Part shown: positions 1 through 7,592 of the stretch, one piece after another | Layout: each line of letters opens with the position of its first letter | Numbering within the stretch: the first letter of the stretch is position 1 | Assembly (NCBI GenBank): GCA_966128725.1 | Contig: CBHYLN010000056.1 | Location: 1 to 31,340 of the forward strand | Origin: JAFDZV01 sp966128725 | GTDB taxonomy: Bacteria > Bacteroidota > Ignavibacteria > OLB7 | Length of the DNA stretch: 31,340 nucleotides | Direction: 5' to 3' | Notes under the pieces: generated by a model | The model's database searches: none | What the model was told of the DNA's origin: nothing | What the model saw: only the letters and a program-made list of their open reading frames with translations | Made by a program: the position numbers and the translations under genes

Positions 1-167
1 ATTCATAACCCATCACACAGAACGCATCATGGCTGGCCTGTGTCGCGCCGTTGGCGCGGGGTTATGGGTGATGCGCACGACGACGTCTGAACGTTCGTGC
101 CGTACCGACATCATTCATAACCCATCACACAGAACGCATCATGGCTGGCCTGTGTCGCGCCGTTGGC
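1..167. repeat. 55-bp direct repeat (1-55 and 113-167) with nested inverted repeats
   Basis: Positions 1-55 recur without a mismatch at 113-167, a period of 112 bp. The first copy lies inside a nested dyad: CATAACCC (4-11) pairs with GGGTTATG (59-66), and inside it ACACAG (15-20) pairs with CTGTGT (38-43). The second copy keeps the inner dyad but loses the outer right arm. No gene is visible in 1-253 apart from the promoter region of the first VOC gene. The repeat may extend beyond the left edge. It could be a small mobile or structured element, or a duplication at a contig end. Confidence 0.85.
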
Positions 168-196
168 CGGGCTGATGCGACCTGGATTGCGCGGCA

Positions 197-204
197 TATA
201 TTGG
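197..204 (+). promoter_or_regulatory. Candidate -7 promoter element (TATATTGG) of the first VOC gene
   Basis: TATATTGG fits TAnnTTnG and lies 50 nt before the ATG at 254. The same core in TATATTCG or TACATTTG form recurs upstream of other genes here. No convincing -33 TTG partner is visible, so this is a motif match only. Confidence 0.4.
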
Positions 205-253
205 CGGCCGGCCCCGCAACACGGGACGTACTTGACCAACAGGGAACAGGCGG

Positions 254-643
254 ATGAAACGTATCTGGACAATCATTGGCGTTGCCGATGTCGTGAGCAG
301 CTTCAGGTGGTACCAGGCGCTGTTCGGCCAACCCGCGACGCTTCCGGCGCACGATGACTTCGGGCAAATCCTCGACACCGATGGCACGGTGCTGCTGTGT
401 CTCCACAAGTGGGGCGCACACGATCATCCACCGTTGATCGGCCCGGCCAGCTCGCAACCCGGAAACGGACTGATCCTGTTCTTCCGCGTGGATGATTTGG
501 ACGACGCGTTGCGCAGGGCTCGTACGCTGGTTACGGCGCTCGAAGAGGAACCCCACGTGAATCCGGGCACGGGAACCTGGGAGTTTGCCGTGCGTGACCC
601 CGATGGGTACTACGTGATGGTCAGCGCGTTGCCGGAACCCTGA
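254..643 (+). CDS. VOC-fold (glyoxalase/bleomycin-resistance-like) protein
   Basis: This 129-aa protein has the length and pattern of a single vicinal-oxygen-chelate domain. WY (19-20) followed by LFG in the first beta-alpha-beta unit and FAVRDPDGYYV (111-121) in the last strand are typical. Such proteins bind, sequester or modify small molecules as homodimers in the cytoplasm; the substrate cannot be read from sequence. The ATG follows a weak AGGCGG. A dispersed leader repeat starts about 25 nt after the stop. It is one of five VOC genes in the window. The fold is confident, the function open. Confidence 0.85.
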   Translation: MKRIWTIIGVADVVSSFRWYQALFGQPATLPAHDDFGQILDTDGTVLLCLHKWGAHDHPPLIGPASSQPGNGLILFFRVDDLDDALRRARTLVTALEEEPHVNPGTGTWEFAVRDPDGYYVMVSALPEP

Positions 644-667
644 CGGTTCGTCGATCACGATCAAGAG

Positions 668-760
668 GGAGGGATGCCACAAGGCCGGTTAAGCGCACGG
701 TCCGCACGCCGTATATTCGCCGCATTCCCGGCTGTGGTTGCTTCGCGCGGTGCGCGGCGG
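668..760 (+). repeat. Dispersed leader repeat, copy A
   Basis: The copy holds TATATTCG at 712-719. Positions 702-741 are identical over 40 bp to 1341-1380 in copy B. It ends in a hairpin, CGCGC (744-748) with GCGCG (752-756). Its upstream half (GGATGCC, GGCCGG) resembles copy E. It lies between the VOC gene and the membrane-protein gene at 868, leaving a leader of about 107 nt to that start. It looks like a promoter plus 5' leader that has been copied around the region. Confidence 0.75.
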
Positions 761-867
761 ACGGAGGCGTTGCGGGAGATGTGTCCGATGGCGATTCCGA
801 TGGTTTCGTTAAGCGTGGCGATAAGTTCTTCGCGCGCATTTTCACTTGCACATTCTCAACATCACAC

Positions 868-1248
868 ATGCACACTCTCCAATGGATTATTCTGGCGCTG
901 GGCCTGATTCAGGGCGGCTGGTTTGTCTTCGATGGTGGACGCGCGTTGATTGTCGGCGATTATTTCACTCCGGCTTCCGGCCAACATGCCGGACAGCTTG
1001 GCCCATGGTCGCGGGTTGTGTCGGGGGTGGGTCTTGACCCGCGCGGTGCGTTCATCAAGTGGCTGCACGTCCTTCTGGGCGTTGCCTGGCTGGTTGCGTT
1101 GGTCGTCTTTGCTATGCGTCCGGCGTCGGGTTGGTGGATGGTTCTTGGTTGCGCGGCGGCAAGCCTGTGGTATCTGCCGGTTGGCACGCTTGTAAGCATT
1201 GTTGTGATTGCGCTGTTGCTCACACCTCAGATTCGGAGCCTGCCCTGA
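868..1248 (+). CDS. Small integral membrane protein, unknown function
   Basis: The 126-aa product opens with a hydrophobic stretch (about 5-21), then a Gly/Pro-rich loop (30-60), then three more hydrophobic segments (about 64-83, 89-104, 106-119). This suggests a four-helix inner-membrane protein. The ATG at 868 is chosen because the hydrophobic segment starts right after it. Earlier in-frame starts from 781 would add a charged, unhelpful extension running into the leader. No Shine-Dalgarno sequence is visible. Copies A and B of the leader repeat flank it on both sides, so it forms a one-gene module. I do not recognise a named family. Confidence 0.7.
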   Translation: MHTLQWIILALGLIQGGWFVFDGGRALIVGDYFTPASGQHAGQLGPWSRVVSGVGLDPRGAFIKWLHVLLGVAWLVALVVFAMRPASGWWMVLGCAAASLWYLPVGTLVSIVVIALLLTPQIRSLP

Positions 1249-1307
1249 ACGCGACCGCCACGGCACTCAACTCCGCAAGCGCCGGATGCGCGGCGAATTG
1301 GCGCGGA

Positions 1308-1398
1308 CCTGCGCTGGAGTGATGCGGCACAGCCGGTCAGCCGCACGCCGTATATTCGCCGCATTCCCGGCTGTGGTTGCCCCGCGCGGAGCGCGGCT
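1308..1398 (+). repeat. Dispersed leader repeat, copy B
   Basis: TATATTCG lies at 1351-1358 and the 40 bp at 1341-1380 are identical to copy A. The hairpin is CCGCGC (1382-1387) with GCGCGG (1391-1396) and a GGA loop. The upstream part (CCTGCGCTGG at 1308-1317, then GATGCGG) matches the upstream part of copies C and D. It ends 36 nt before the DHFR-like start at 1434. Confidence 0.78.
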
Positions 1399-1433
1399 GG
1401 TAGCAGTAGTCACGCGTCAACCAAAAGGAAGGT

Positions 1434-2102
1434 ATGAACACGACACGCGTCCGAGTTGAGAGCTTTACGATCTCGCTTGACGGATACGGAGCCGGCCCGA
1501 ATCAGGACATCAACAATCCGCTGGGCGTGGGTGGGACGGATCTGCACCATTGGCTGGTCACGACACGCACGTTCCAACGGAACCTGTTTGGCGCGGACGG
1601 TGGCACAACGGGGATTGATGACGATATCGCCGCGCGGGGTTTCACGAACGTTGGGGCATGGATCCTTGGGCGCAACATGTTCGGGCCGATCCGCGGTCCC
1701 TGGCCGGACATGAACTGGAAAGGATGGTGGGGCGATAATCCGCCGTATCATGTTCCGACGTTCATCCTGACACATCACGCGCGCGCGCCTATCCAGATGG
1801 AAGGCGGAACAACGTTCCACTTCATTACCGGCGGTATTCACGAGGCGTTGGAACGCGCACGCGACGCGGCCAACGGGATGGATGTACGCATCGGCGGCGG
1901 ACCCGACACGATCCGGCAATATCTTCGTGCTGGCCTTATTGATGAGCTGAACTTCGCTATCTCGCCGGTCCTGCTGGGCGGGGGAGAGCGATTGTTCGAG
2001 GGGATTGACATGCGCGCCCTCGGATACGAATGCGCCCGGTTCGTTGCGTCGGAGAAGGCTACCCATGTTGTAGTCCGGCGCGCGGGGCTCGTTGACGCAT
2101 GA
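1434..2102 (+). CDS. Dihydrofolate-reductase-family (RibD C-terminal-like) protein
   Basis: The 222-aa protein has the reductase-fold hallmarks of this family: SLDGY (14-18) near the N-terminus, ILGRNMF (77-83), IGGGPDTIRQYL (153-164) in the dinucleotide-binding part and LLGGGERLF (180-188). The family shares the fold of DHFR and of the RibD deaminase-reductase; most stand-alone members have no proven substrate and probably use NADPH. A strong AAGGAAGG (1426-1432) supports the ATG at 1434. The next gene begins around its stop, so the DHFR-like, Arr and ATP-grasp genes are probably one transcript. Confidence 0.88.
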   Translation: MNTTRVRVESFTISLDGYGAGPNQDINNPLGVGGTDLHHWLVTTRTFQRNLFGADGGTTGIDDDIAARGFTNVGAWILGRNMFGPIRGPWPDMNWKGWWGDNPPYHVPTFILTHHARAPIQMEGGTTFHFITGGIHEALERARDAANGMDVRIGGGPDTIRQYLRAGLIDELNFAISPVLLGGGERLFEGIDMRALGYECARFVASEKATHVVVRRAGLVDA

Positions 2103-2134
2103 CATCCGATACCAATTCTTCGAAAGTGAGAATC

Positions 2135-2878
2135 ATGGAATTCAACCCACACAACAACATTGTCAGGCTCTGCCTTCAGGGGATGGGCATGGAGGACGCT
2201 GGCCGGGCCGAGGAAGCGTCGGCGCTGTTCCTCCAGGCCTGGAACGAGGCGACGTACAACTTCGAAAAATTCATCTCGGCGTATTATCTGGCCCGTCATC
2301 AACGGAATGCGGCCGACACGTTGACGTGGCTGGAAACGGCGCTGCAGTTCGCATTGGTAATCCATGACGACTCCGTCAGGAGTGCGTTCCCGATTCTGTA
2401 TTCAAGCATTGCCAGGTGCCATGAGGATGCAAACGATGCGGACAAGGCGAACGAATATCATGAATTGGCGGCCTCGTTCAATAATGAGCCTTCCGAGAAG
2501 GGACCGTTTTTCCATGGGACGAAGGCGGACCTGCAGGTCGGTGATTTGTTGACGCCGGGAGGAACTTCGAATTACCAGCCGGAGCTTGTGATGAACCACA
2601 TCTATTTCACGGCCATGATCAGCGGGGCGGGGCTGGCTGCGGCGTTGGCAAAGGGTGATGGGCGCGAGCGTGTGTACGTTGTTGAACCGACCGGGGCGTT
2701 TGAAGACGACCCGAATGTCACCAACAAGAAATTCCCGGGTAATATGACGCGTTCGTACCGCTCCGAATCGCCGTTGAAAATTGTTGGCGAGATAACGAAT
2801 TGGGCGACACAATCGCCTGATGAGCTTGCAAAATGGCGGGAAAGGCTGGCGAATAACCAGGGGGAAATCATTAACTGA
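2135..2878 (+). CDS. arr: NAD(+)-rifampin ADP-ribosyltransferase with N-terminal helical domain
   Basis: The C-terminal 120 residues are a clear Arr enzyme, which transfers ADP-ribose from NAD+ to rifamycins and inactivates them. Seen are FFHGTK (His127), HIYFTA (Tyr157), VEPTGAFEDDPN (acidic pair 191-192), TNKKFPGN (196-203) and SYRSESPLKIVG. The His, Tyr and Asp correspond to the residues implicated in Arr catalysis. Residues 1-120 are an additional helical, TPR-like domain absent from the roughly 140-aa classical Arr. The ATG at 2135 follows GTGAG and gives the MEFNP start I recall for Bacteroidota homologues. An in-frame ATG at 2099 overlaps the previous stop and would add 12 residues. 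Confidence 0.9.
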   Translation: MEFNPHNNIVRLCLQGMGMEDAGRAEEASALFLQAWNEATYNFEKFISAYYLARHQRNAADTLTWLETALQFALVIHDDSVRSAFPILYSSIARCHEDANDADKANEYHELAASFNNEPSEKGPFFHGTKADLQVGDLLTPGGTSNYQPELVMNHIYFTAMISGAGLAAALAKGDGRERVYVVEPTGAFEDDPNVTNKKFPGNMTRSYRSESPLKIVGEITNWATQSPDELAKWRERLANNQGEIIN

Positions 2879-2909
2879 TTTCCGGGATGTACAGAAGTGT
2901 GCTGAAGCC

Positions 2910-3725
2910 GTGAACATTACGCGTATCGAGGACAGGCTGGTAGTGATACGAGAAGAGGTTGGTGTAGCCGTCTACGATTTCAACTTCGAACTCCACTTCG
3001 CGTGCAATCATCCCTATCAGATCGACGGCGAGGAGCCCTGCGTACTCCGTATTGGTGCCATTGCCAACTATGCCGAGGAATTCAATGACAAGCTCGCCAT
3101 GGGGTTGCGGCTTGTCAACACACCAGCGGAACATGCGTTGGCAAGCGAGCTCGAAGGCTGGTATCCGCTTATCCCTGACCTTACGCCCCGCACGCAGGTG
3201 TTCGACAGCCTTCCGACTGCGGACGTGGTGGAGGCCAACTTCACGTGGCCGGTATTCGTGAAGGGCTCCAGGCAAACCAGCAAGCACAACCCGGATCTGT
3301 CGATCATCGAGAGCCGCGAGCACTACGAGCGGGCCGCACAGCAGTACAGGAGCGATCCGATTCTCCACTGGCAACGCCCCGTTGTGCGCGAATATGTACC
3401 CCTGATGCCGGTGGCTGGTCATGTCCCGGGAAAGGTGCCTCCGTCACTTGAATTCCGCTCGTTCTGGTGGCACGGTGAGTGCGTGGGCTGGGGCCGTTAC
3501 TGGTATCAGGTTGCGCCTTACGAATGCGAGGATGCCGAATCAGGCATTGCCATTGCGCGCCAGGCGGCAACCCGCCTTGGGGTACCGTTCCTTGTGGTGG
3601 ACGTTGCCAAAACCAGCGACGGACGCTGGATCGTTATCGAGTGCAATGATGCTCAGGAGTCAGGGTATGCTGGCGTGCTTCCACAGGAGCTGTGGCGGCA
3701 GGTGCTGGCACGAATTGCTGCCTGA
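2910..3725 (+). CDS. ATP-grasp domain protein
   Basis: The product (271 aa from a GTG start) has ATP-grasp features: FVKGSRQ with the nucleotide-binding lysine near residue 119, REYVPL for the adenine-contacting strand, EFRSFWW, and a late IVIECNDAQESGYAG segment with Glu and Asn suited to Mg2+ binding. ATP-grasp enzymes ligate a carboxylate to an amine or thiol through an acyl phosphate; the substrates here are unknown. The frame is open back to 2820 inside arr, but that start would overlap arr by 59 nt, so GTG 2910 is preferred (no clear ribosome site). It follows arr by 31 nt and probably shares its transcript. Confidence 0.75.
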   Translation: MNITRIEDRLVVIREEVGVAVYDFNFELHFACNHPYQIDGEEPCVLRIGAIANYAEEFNDKLAMGLRLVNTPAEHALASELEGWYPLIPDLTPRTQVFDSLPTADVVEANFTWPVFVKGSRQTSKHNPDLSIIESREHYERAAQQYRSDPILHWQRPVVREYVPLMPVAGHVPGKVPPSLEFRSFWWHGECVGWGRYWYQVAPYECEDAESGIAIARQAATRLGVPFLVVDVAKTSDGRWIVIECNDAQESGYAGVLPQELWRQVLARIAA

Positions 3726-3751
3726 GCCATTTCGAAGCTCGAACGCTCTGG

Positions 3752-3857
3752 TGCCGGCCTGCGCCGGAAGGACGCCGCTCGATCGATCAACCGCACGTCA
3801 ACAAGCCGTACATTTGCCGCATTCCCTGCCGTCGTTGCTCCACGCGGAGCGCGGCGG
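3752..3857 (+). repeat. Dispersed leader repeat, copy C
   Basis: TACATTTG (3809-3816) is an exact TAnnTTTG. A hairpin follows, GCTCC (3837-3841) with GGAGC (3846-3850). The upstream 50 nt (TGCGCCGGAAGGA, ATCAACCG, TCAACAAGCCG) align closely with copy D at 5074-5131. The copy fills most of the gap between the ATP-grasp gene and the DUF1801 gene. Confidence 0.78.
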
Positions 3858-3902
3858 TTACGACGTAGTTATGCGGAGACTTCCGAGGCACAGGAGACAG
3901 CC

Positions 3903-4409
3903 ATGCCAACGCGCAGTACAGACAAGACTTCCAAGCCCACAGCCAAGAAGCCGGCCAAACGCTCGGCGGCCCAGGACGATGCCGCCACCACGCTGCCGGA
4001 ATCCATGATCACCGGCAAGGCAAGCCCCGCGAAGGCGGCGGACGGTGACAAGCCGGTCTTTGCCTACATCGCAAGTTTACCGCAGCCGCAGCGCGGCATC
4101 GCCGAGAGAGTTGATGCCCTGGCGGCCAGGACGCTGCCCGGCCTGCAGCGCTCCGTGAAATGGGGCATGTCATATTATGGTGTCGGCGATGGCTGGTGTT
4201 TCTGTTGCGGCGGTTTCGCGGGGCACGTCAAGCTGATGTTCATTAACGGCACCACGCTTGTTCCGGTACCACCGGTGACGCCGGTGGCGATGGGGAAGTC
4301 GACACGTGGCGTGGAGCTTACTTCCGTTGATGACCTTGACGAAGGCCAGATCGCGGCATGGATGACACAGGTTACGTCCGTGCCCGGTGTCGGCGGGAAG
4401 AAGAAATAG
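3903..4409 (+). CDS. DUF1801-domain protein
   Basis: The 168-aa protein starts with a 50-residue Lys/Ala/Ser/Thr-rich, probably disordered tail. It continues with a DUF1801 domain: VFAYIASLP, RVDALAARTLPGLQRSVKWGMSYYG, and a C-terminal region ending in GVGGKKK. DUF1801 proteins have the YdhG/Fra-like fold and have been linked to iron handling in a few cases; most are uncharacterised. CAGGAGACAGCC upstream supports the ATG. Leader repeat copy C precedes it. A second DUF1801 gene lies at 6341 with little similarity outside the fold. Confidence 0.85.
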   Translation: MPTRSTDKTSKPTAKKPAKRSAAQDDAATTLPESMITGKASPAKAADGDKPVFAYIASLPQPQRGIAERVDALAARTLPGLQRSVKWGMSYYGVGDGWCFCCGGFAGHVKLMFINGTTLVPVPPVTPVAMGKSTRGVELTSVDDLDEGQIAAWMTQVTSVPGVGGKKK

Positions 4410-4473
4410 GTCCGTCATCCGCCTTGAAAACGACGGTCGCGCCGGAGCGATGATGTTCGGATAACAACATGCA

Positions 4474-4497
4474 GCGGACGGCGCGGTGAGCCGCCGC
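4474..4497. terminator. Stem-loop after the DUF1801 gene, terminator-like
   Basis: GCGG (4474-4477), a bulged A, and CGGC (4479-4482) pair with GCCG (4490-4493) and CCGC (4494-4497) across a 7-nt loop. No T-run follows, so intrinsic termination is uncertain; it may only stabilise the mRNA end. Confidence 0.4.
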
Positions 4498-4593
4498 AGA
4501 TCGTTTGCAGGCTAACACGATGAATGCGGCGAGCGATGATCCATCAACCGTCGCACGCTGCTGATTTGTAGGGTTGGGCCACATTCGCACACC

Positions 4594-5028
4594 ATGTATA
4601 CCATCGACATCACAGCACCGAACGAGCGCCCTGATTTCCGGTTGGTTATCGCGTTCCTATGGCACGACGATCAGAACGTAGATACCGACGGCAACTCGTA
4701 CCATCCCGCGTCTCGCACATGGACGGAACTATACGTTCAGAACCGCGAACGGGAGGATGAGGTCGTGGATGTGAACCAGCATCAGGAGTCCCCACTTGTT
4801 CTTCGAGTTACGTCTGAGCACCAGCAGTTGGCAGCCCGAGTAGCATTCTTTCTCGCCACATTCTGTGGTGGCAGCGTGAGCCTCTCATCAGATGGCGAGT
4901 GGAGTTTGCCAGATAGTCTGCTCCCGCTTATCGGTCCTGACTTCAACAGGTCGGAGGCGTTGCACAGAGTGGCGCACAGTCCGTTCGCTCGGTCATCCCT
5001 CGACAATCCATTCCCGAATCTGGACTGA
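4594..5028 (+). CDS. Hypothetical protein, 144 aa
   Basis: I do not recognise a family. The product is soluble and acidic, with no signal peptide or membrane segment. It begins MYTIDITAPNERPDFRLV, has many aromatic and acidic residues in the first half and a Ser-rich middle (SVSLSSDGEW), and ends NPFPNLD. The ATG has no Shine-Dalgarno sequence but lies 17 nt after TAGGGTTG (4569-4576), a near match to the -7 consensus. Size, isolation and composition recall small immunity-type proteins, but nothing specific supports that. Confidence 0.6.
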   Translation: MYTIDITAPNERPDFRLVIAFLWHDDQNVDTDGNSYHPASRTWTELYVQNREREDEVVDVNQHQESPLVLRVTSEHQQLAARVAFFLATFCGGSVSLSSDGEWSLPDSLLPLIGPDFNRSEALHRVAHSPFARSSLDNPFPNLD

Positions 5029-5073
5029 GACAGCATGGTCAGAGCCAAAGCCGCATTGTGATCATGACCCTGT

Positions 5074-5182
5074 GGCCGAACCTGCGCCGGAAGGATGCCG
5101 CCCGACTAATCAACCGAATATCAACAAGCCGTACATTTGCCGTATGCCCTGCCGTGGCTGCTCCGCACGCGGAGCGCGGCGG
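5074..5182 (+). repeat. Dispersed leader repeat, copy D
   Basis: This is the fullest copy, with TACATTTG at 5132-5139 and the strongest hairpin: GCTCCGC (5160-5166) with GCGGAGC (5169-5175). Upstream it shares TGCGCCGGAAGGA and TCAACAAGCCG with copy C. It ends 43 nt before the PhnB-like start. Confidence 0.8.
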
Positions 5183-5225
5183 GTTGCGCAGTACTCAGGC
5201 CGAGACCAAAAAAGGAGACACAGAG

Positions 5226-5687
5226 ATGTCCAAAGTGACCCCGTTCCTGATGTTCAACGACCAGCTCGAAGCTGCAATCGCGTTCTACACCGCCACGTTC
5301 CCGGACTCCGAGATCAGGAACGTCGCCCGCACCGGTACCGACGGCCCAATCACCTCCGCCGAATTCGTTGTTGGTGGTCAGGCCTTCATGGGGTACAATG
5401 GCGGCCCGTATTTCACATTCTCCCAGGGGTTCTCGCTCTTCGTCAACTGTGATGACCAGGCTGAAGTTGACAATTACTGGGACAGGCTTGTCGGCGCTGG
5501 CGCAACCCCGTTGCAGTGTGGTTGGATCACCGATCAGTTCGGCGTCACCTGGCAGATCGTCCCGAGGCGTTTCACGGAGCTCATCAGCGACAAGAACCCG
5601 GCCAAGGTACAGGCTGTGATGGACGCGATGATGGAGATGGTGAAGCTGGACGTGGCGGCGCTGGAGAAGGCGTACGCTGACGCATGA
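5226..5687 (+). CDS. PhnB-like VOC protein (3-demethylubiquinone methyltransferase-like family)
   Basis: The 153-aa product matches the PhnB/DUF899-neighbour branch of the VOC fold. TPFLMFNDQLEAAIAFY (5-21) opens the domain, EFVVGGQAFMGYNGG (46-60) follows, and QCGWITDQFGVTWQIVP (97-113) is the hallmark end. The family was named after a ubiquinone methyltransferase, but the fold has no SAM site and the function is unknown. AAAAGGAGACACAGAG supports ATG 5226. It is preceded by leader repeat D, and a further VOC gene follows. Confidence 0.88.
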   Translation: MSKVTPFLMFNDQLEAAIAFYTATFPDSEIRNVARTGTDGPITSAEFVVGGQAFMGYNGGPYFTFSQGFSLFVNCDDQAEVDNYWDRLVGAGATPLQCGWITDQFGVTWQIVPRRFTELISDKNPAKVQAVMDAMMEMVKLDVAALEKAYADA

Positions 5688-5834
5688 CAGACCGGGACGC
5701 GGCAACCGTTGGGCCGATCGGGAATCAGCCTGCGACGCTGTCCTGTTCAACGTTCCTGGCTGCGCGGCGACGGGCGGGCTTGCCCCGCCTGACGTACCAA
5801 CAACGCCTGCAGCTCTGACGCACCAACATCAGCC

Positions 5835-6239
5835 ATGGCGATTACGCTCCTTGTTCCGACGTTGCGAGTAACGGATGTTGCTCGCTCGATGCAGTGGTAT
5901 CGTGAAACGCTCGCGTTGGTGGGCGATCCGTTTCCCGCACAACCACCATTCGAATTTGCTCTTCTCCAACAAGGTGGCGTGGAATTGATGTTGCGCCGAG
6001 GCACTCCGCCGGAGCGTTCGGCGCCACGCCAGTACGATTGGGATGTGTATCTGCGCCGCGACGGCGAGCATTTCCGTGAGGTGTACGCGGCGTTCAGCGC
6101 GCGCGGCATCGTAACCCGGCGGTTGGAGCTGATGCCGTATGGCCTGGCCGAGTTCGAGATTACCGACCCGGATGGCTACGTCATTTGCCTGAGTCAGCAG
6201 CTTGAGGATGCCAGCGATCTGCCCAGGCCGGTTGCCTGA
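5835..6239 (+). CDS. VOC-fold (glyoxalase-like) protein
   Basis: This 134-aa single-domain VOC protein has LRVTDVARSMQWYRETL (10-26), FALLQQGGVELML (41-53) and FEITDPDGYVICL (107-119), the classical strand pattern of bleomycin-resistance and glyoxalase-like proteins. The C-terminal tail is short and polar. No Shine-Dalgarno sequence precedes the ATG. It follows the PhnB-like gene by 147 nt. The substrate is unknown. Confidence 0.86.
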   Translation: MAITLLVPTLRVTDVARSMQWYRETLALVGDPFPAQPPFEFALLQQGGVELMLRRGTPPERSAPRQYDWDVYLRRDGEHFREVYAAFSARGIVTRRLELMPYGLAEFEITDPDGYVICLSQQLEDASDLPRPVA

Positions 6240-6340
6240 ACGGGTCGCCCGAGGCCTGGCCGGCATCAATTAATTCCGTAGGCCGGCGGCAATACGCCAT
6301 GCCTGTTTGGTTCCGGGAACCTGCAATTACGGACTACACT

Positions 6341-6757
6341 ATGGCCGAAAATCTTACCAAGCCCACCGACGCCAGCGTCGAGGATTATATCGCCTCACGA
6401 GCCAACGCGCAGCAATCCGCCGACTGCCGGGAGTTGATGGCGCTGTTCAAGAAGATCACACGCCACGCACCACGAATGTGGGGGCCTAGCATCGTTGGAT
6501 ATGGTACCTACCGGTACACCTACGCGAGTGGACGAACCGGTGAAGCCCCGTTGGTGGCCTTCGCCATTCGTGGCCGCGAACTGGTGGTGTACCTGATGGT
6601 TGATGGAGATGAGCAACAGGCCCTGCTGTTGAAGCTGGGCAAACACAGGATGGGCAAGGTATGCCTGTACTTCAAGCAACTGGCTGACCTCGACCGCGCC
6701 ACACTCGAAAAACTTGTCGTCGGTTCGATTGCTGAAGTACGGCAGCGGTACGGGTAG
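6341..6757 (+). CDS. DUF1801-domain protein
   Basis: The 138-aa product has MAENLTKPTDASVEDYIAS at its start, then QSADCRELMALFKKIT, MWGPSIVGYGTYRYTYASG and ELVVYLMVDGDEQQ, all typical of the DUF1801 subfamily with the MWGPSIVGFG motif. An in-frame ATG at 6299 would add 14 residues not expected for the family, so 6341 is chosen. No clear ribosome site is present. It is distant in sequence from the DUF1801 protein at 3903. Confidence 0.85.
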   Translation: MAENLTKPTDASVEDYIASRANAQQSADCRELMALFKKITRHAPRMWGPSIVGYGTYRYTYASGRTGEAPLVAFAIRGRELVVYLMVDGDEQQALLLKLGKHRMGKVCLYFKQLADLDRATLEKLVVGSIAEVRQRYG

Positions 6758-7103
6758 GGGCGCGGCGCCCGAAAATTTATTCGCGCCCGCGATGGTTCGC
6801 GGCGTAACGAGGCACGGGCTCCTGGCCACAACAACTGCACACAGACCCCCTGACCATGCGGCGCGCCGCACGCGGAGGCGCGGCGTGGCGGACGCCGCGC
6901 ATTGTGGCCGCTGTGTTGAATGCGCGGCCCCGCCCGGCAAGGCGCGGCTGCCGACCGGGCCGCCATTCTGTTGTTCTTTCGGCACCGCGTTCCTGCACGC
7001 GACCCCGGCAGGTGAGCATGGACTTCAGGCCAATCACGCGCGTCGATTGCCGCCGGACCCCCGTGTTGTGCCTGACCCGTTCGCGCCGCGTGCCGCGTGG
7101 GCG
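6758..7103. repeat. Gene-free stretch holding repeat copy G (6847-6925) and a degenerate leader
   Basis: No convincing gene lies here, between a + gene and the 3' end of a minus gene. Positions 6847-6925 align without gaps to 8892-8970 (68 of 79 identical by eye). Just before them, TTATTCGC and GATGGTTCGCGGCG (about 6779-6803) resemble the core of the dispersed leader repeat in worn form. The rest is GC-rich with no strong features. The stretch may be the remains of a leader whose gene was lost. Confidence 0.6.
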
Positions 7104-7592
7104 CTACTTCATCGCGAGCACGTGCTCCACGAACTGATCAACGGCAATTTCGGTGCCCTGATAAAAGCCCGATGCCTTGTTTGTCTCCAGGTCCGCTTCA
7201 TTCCGGTGCAGCGCCGTGAAGACGTAGCGGGTGCCGGCTCCCACGGCTTCCATCGTCACGATGGCGGTGATCGGAATGTCGTCGAAGACCGCCGGGCGAT
7301 AGCCGGGGAACAGCATCGAGGTCCAGACCAGGCGCTCCATGGGAACAACGTCCAGGAAGCAGCCAAGGTTGGGCACTTCCGTGCCATCCGCCACCGCGAT
7401 ATCGATGCTGAAGATGCCCCCGGGGCGCACGTCCATTTCGGCTCGCGCCACTCGCCCCCAGGGCTTTGGCATGTACCACTCCTTGAGATGCTCGGGGGTT
7501 GTCAACGCTTCCCATACAAGCCGGGTGGGAGCGTCGACGAACCGTTCGATAACAAAATCACATTTCGGGTCGATCGCGAATTGCTTGCTCAT
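7104..7592 (-). CDS. SRPBCC (AHSA1-like) protein
   Basis: This 162-aa SRPBCC/START-like protein of the AHSA1 type has FVIERFVDAPTRLVWEALT (13-31), PEHLKEWYMPKPWG (33-46), DVRPGGIF (54-61) and a C-terminal helix ending in FVEHVLAMK. The fold forms a deep hydrophobic cavity for a ligand; in this context the ligand is unknown. The start codon overlaps the stop of the upstream ArsR gene by 4 nt (ATGA), implying translational coupling. ArsR-SRPBCC pairs are common in bacteria, with the regulator thought to control its partner. Confidence 0.88.
   Translation of the reverse strand: MSKQFAIDPKCDFVIERFVDAPTRLVWEALTTPEHLKEWYMPKPWGRVARAEMDVRPGGIFSIDIAVADGTEVPNLGCFLDVVPMERLVWTSMLFPGYRPAVFDDIPITAIVTMEAVGAGTRYVFTALHRNEADLETNKASGFYQGTEIAVDQFVEHVLAMK

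Noticed and set aside
4438..4520. attC-like site with bulged A in the hairpin at 4474-4497
   Set aside because: The stem with an extrahelical base recalls attC, but TAAC occurs in the same orientation on both sides instead of inverted, so recombination boxes are absent.
5705..5790. Seventh leader-repeat copy before the VOC gene at 5835
   Set aside because: GTTCCTGGCTGCGCGGCG resembles part of the repeat, but no TATATTCG-like core or upstream half is present; the match is too short to count.
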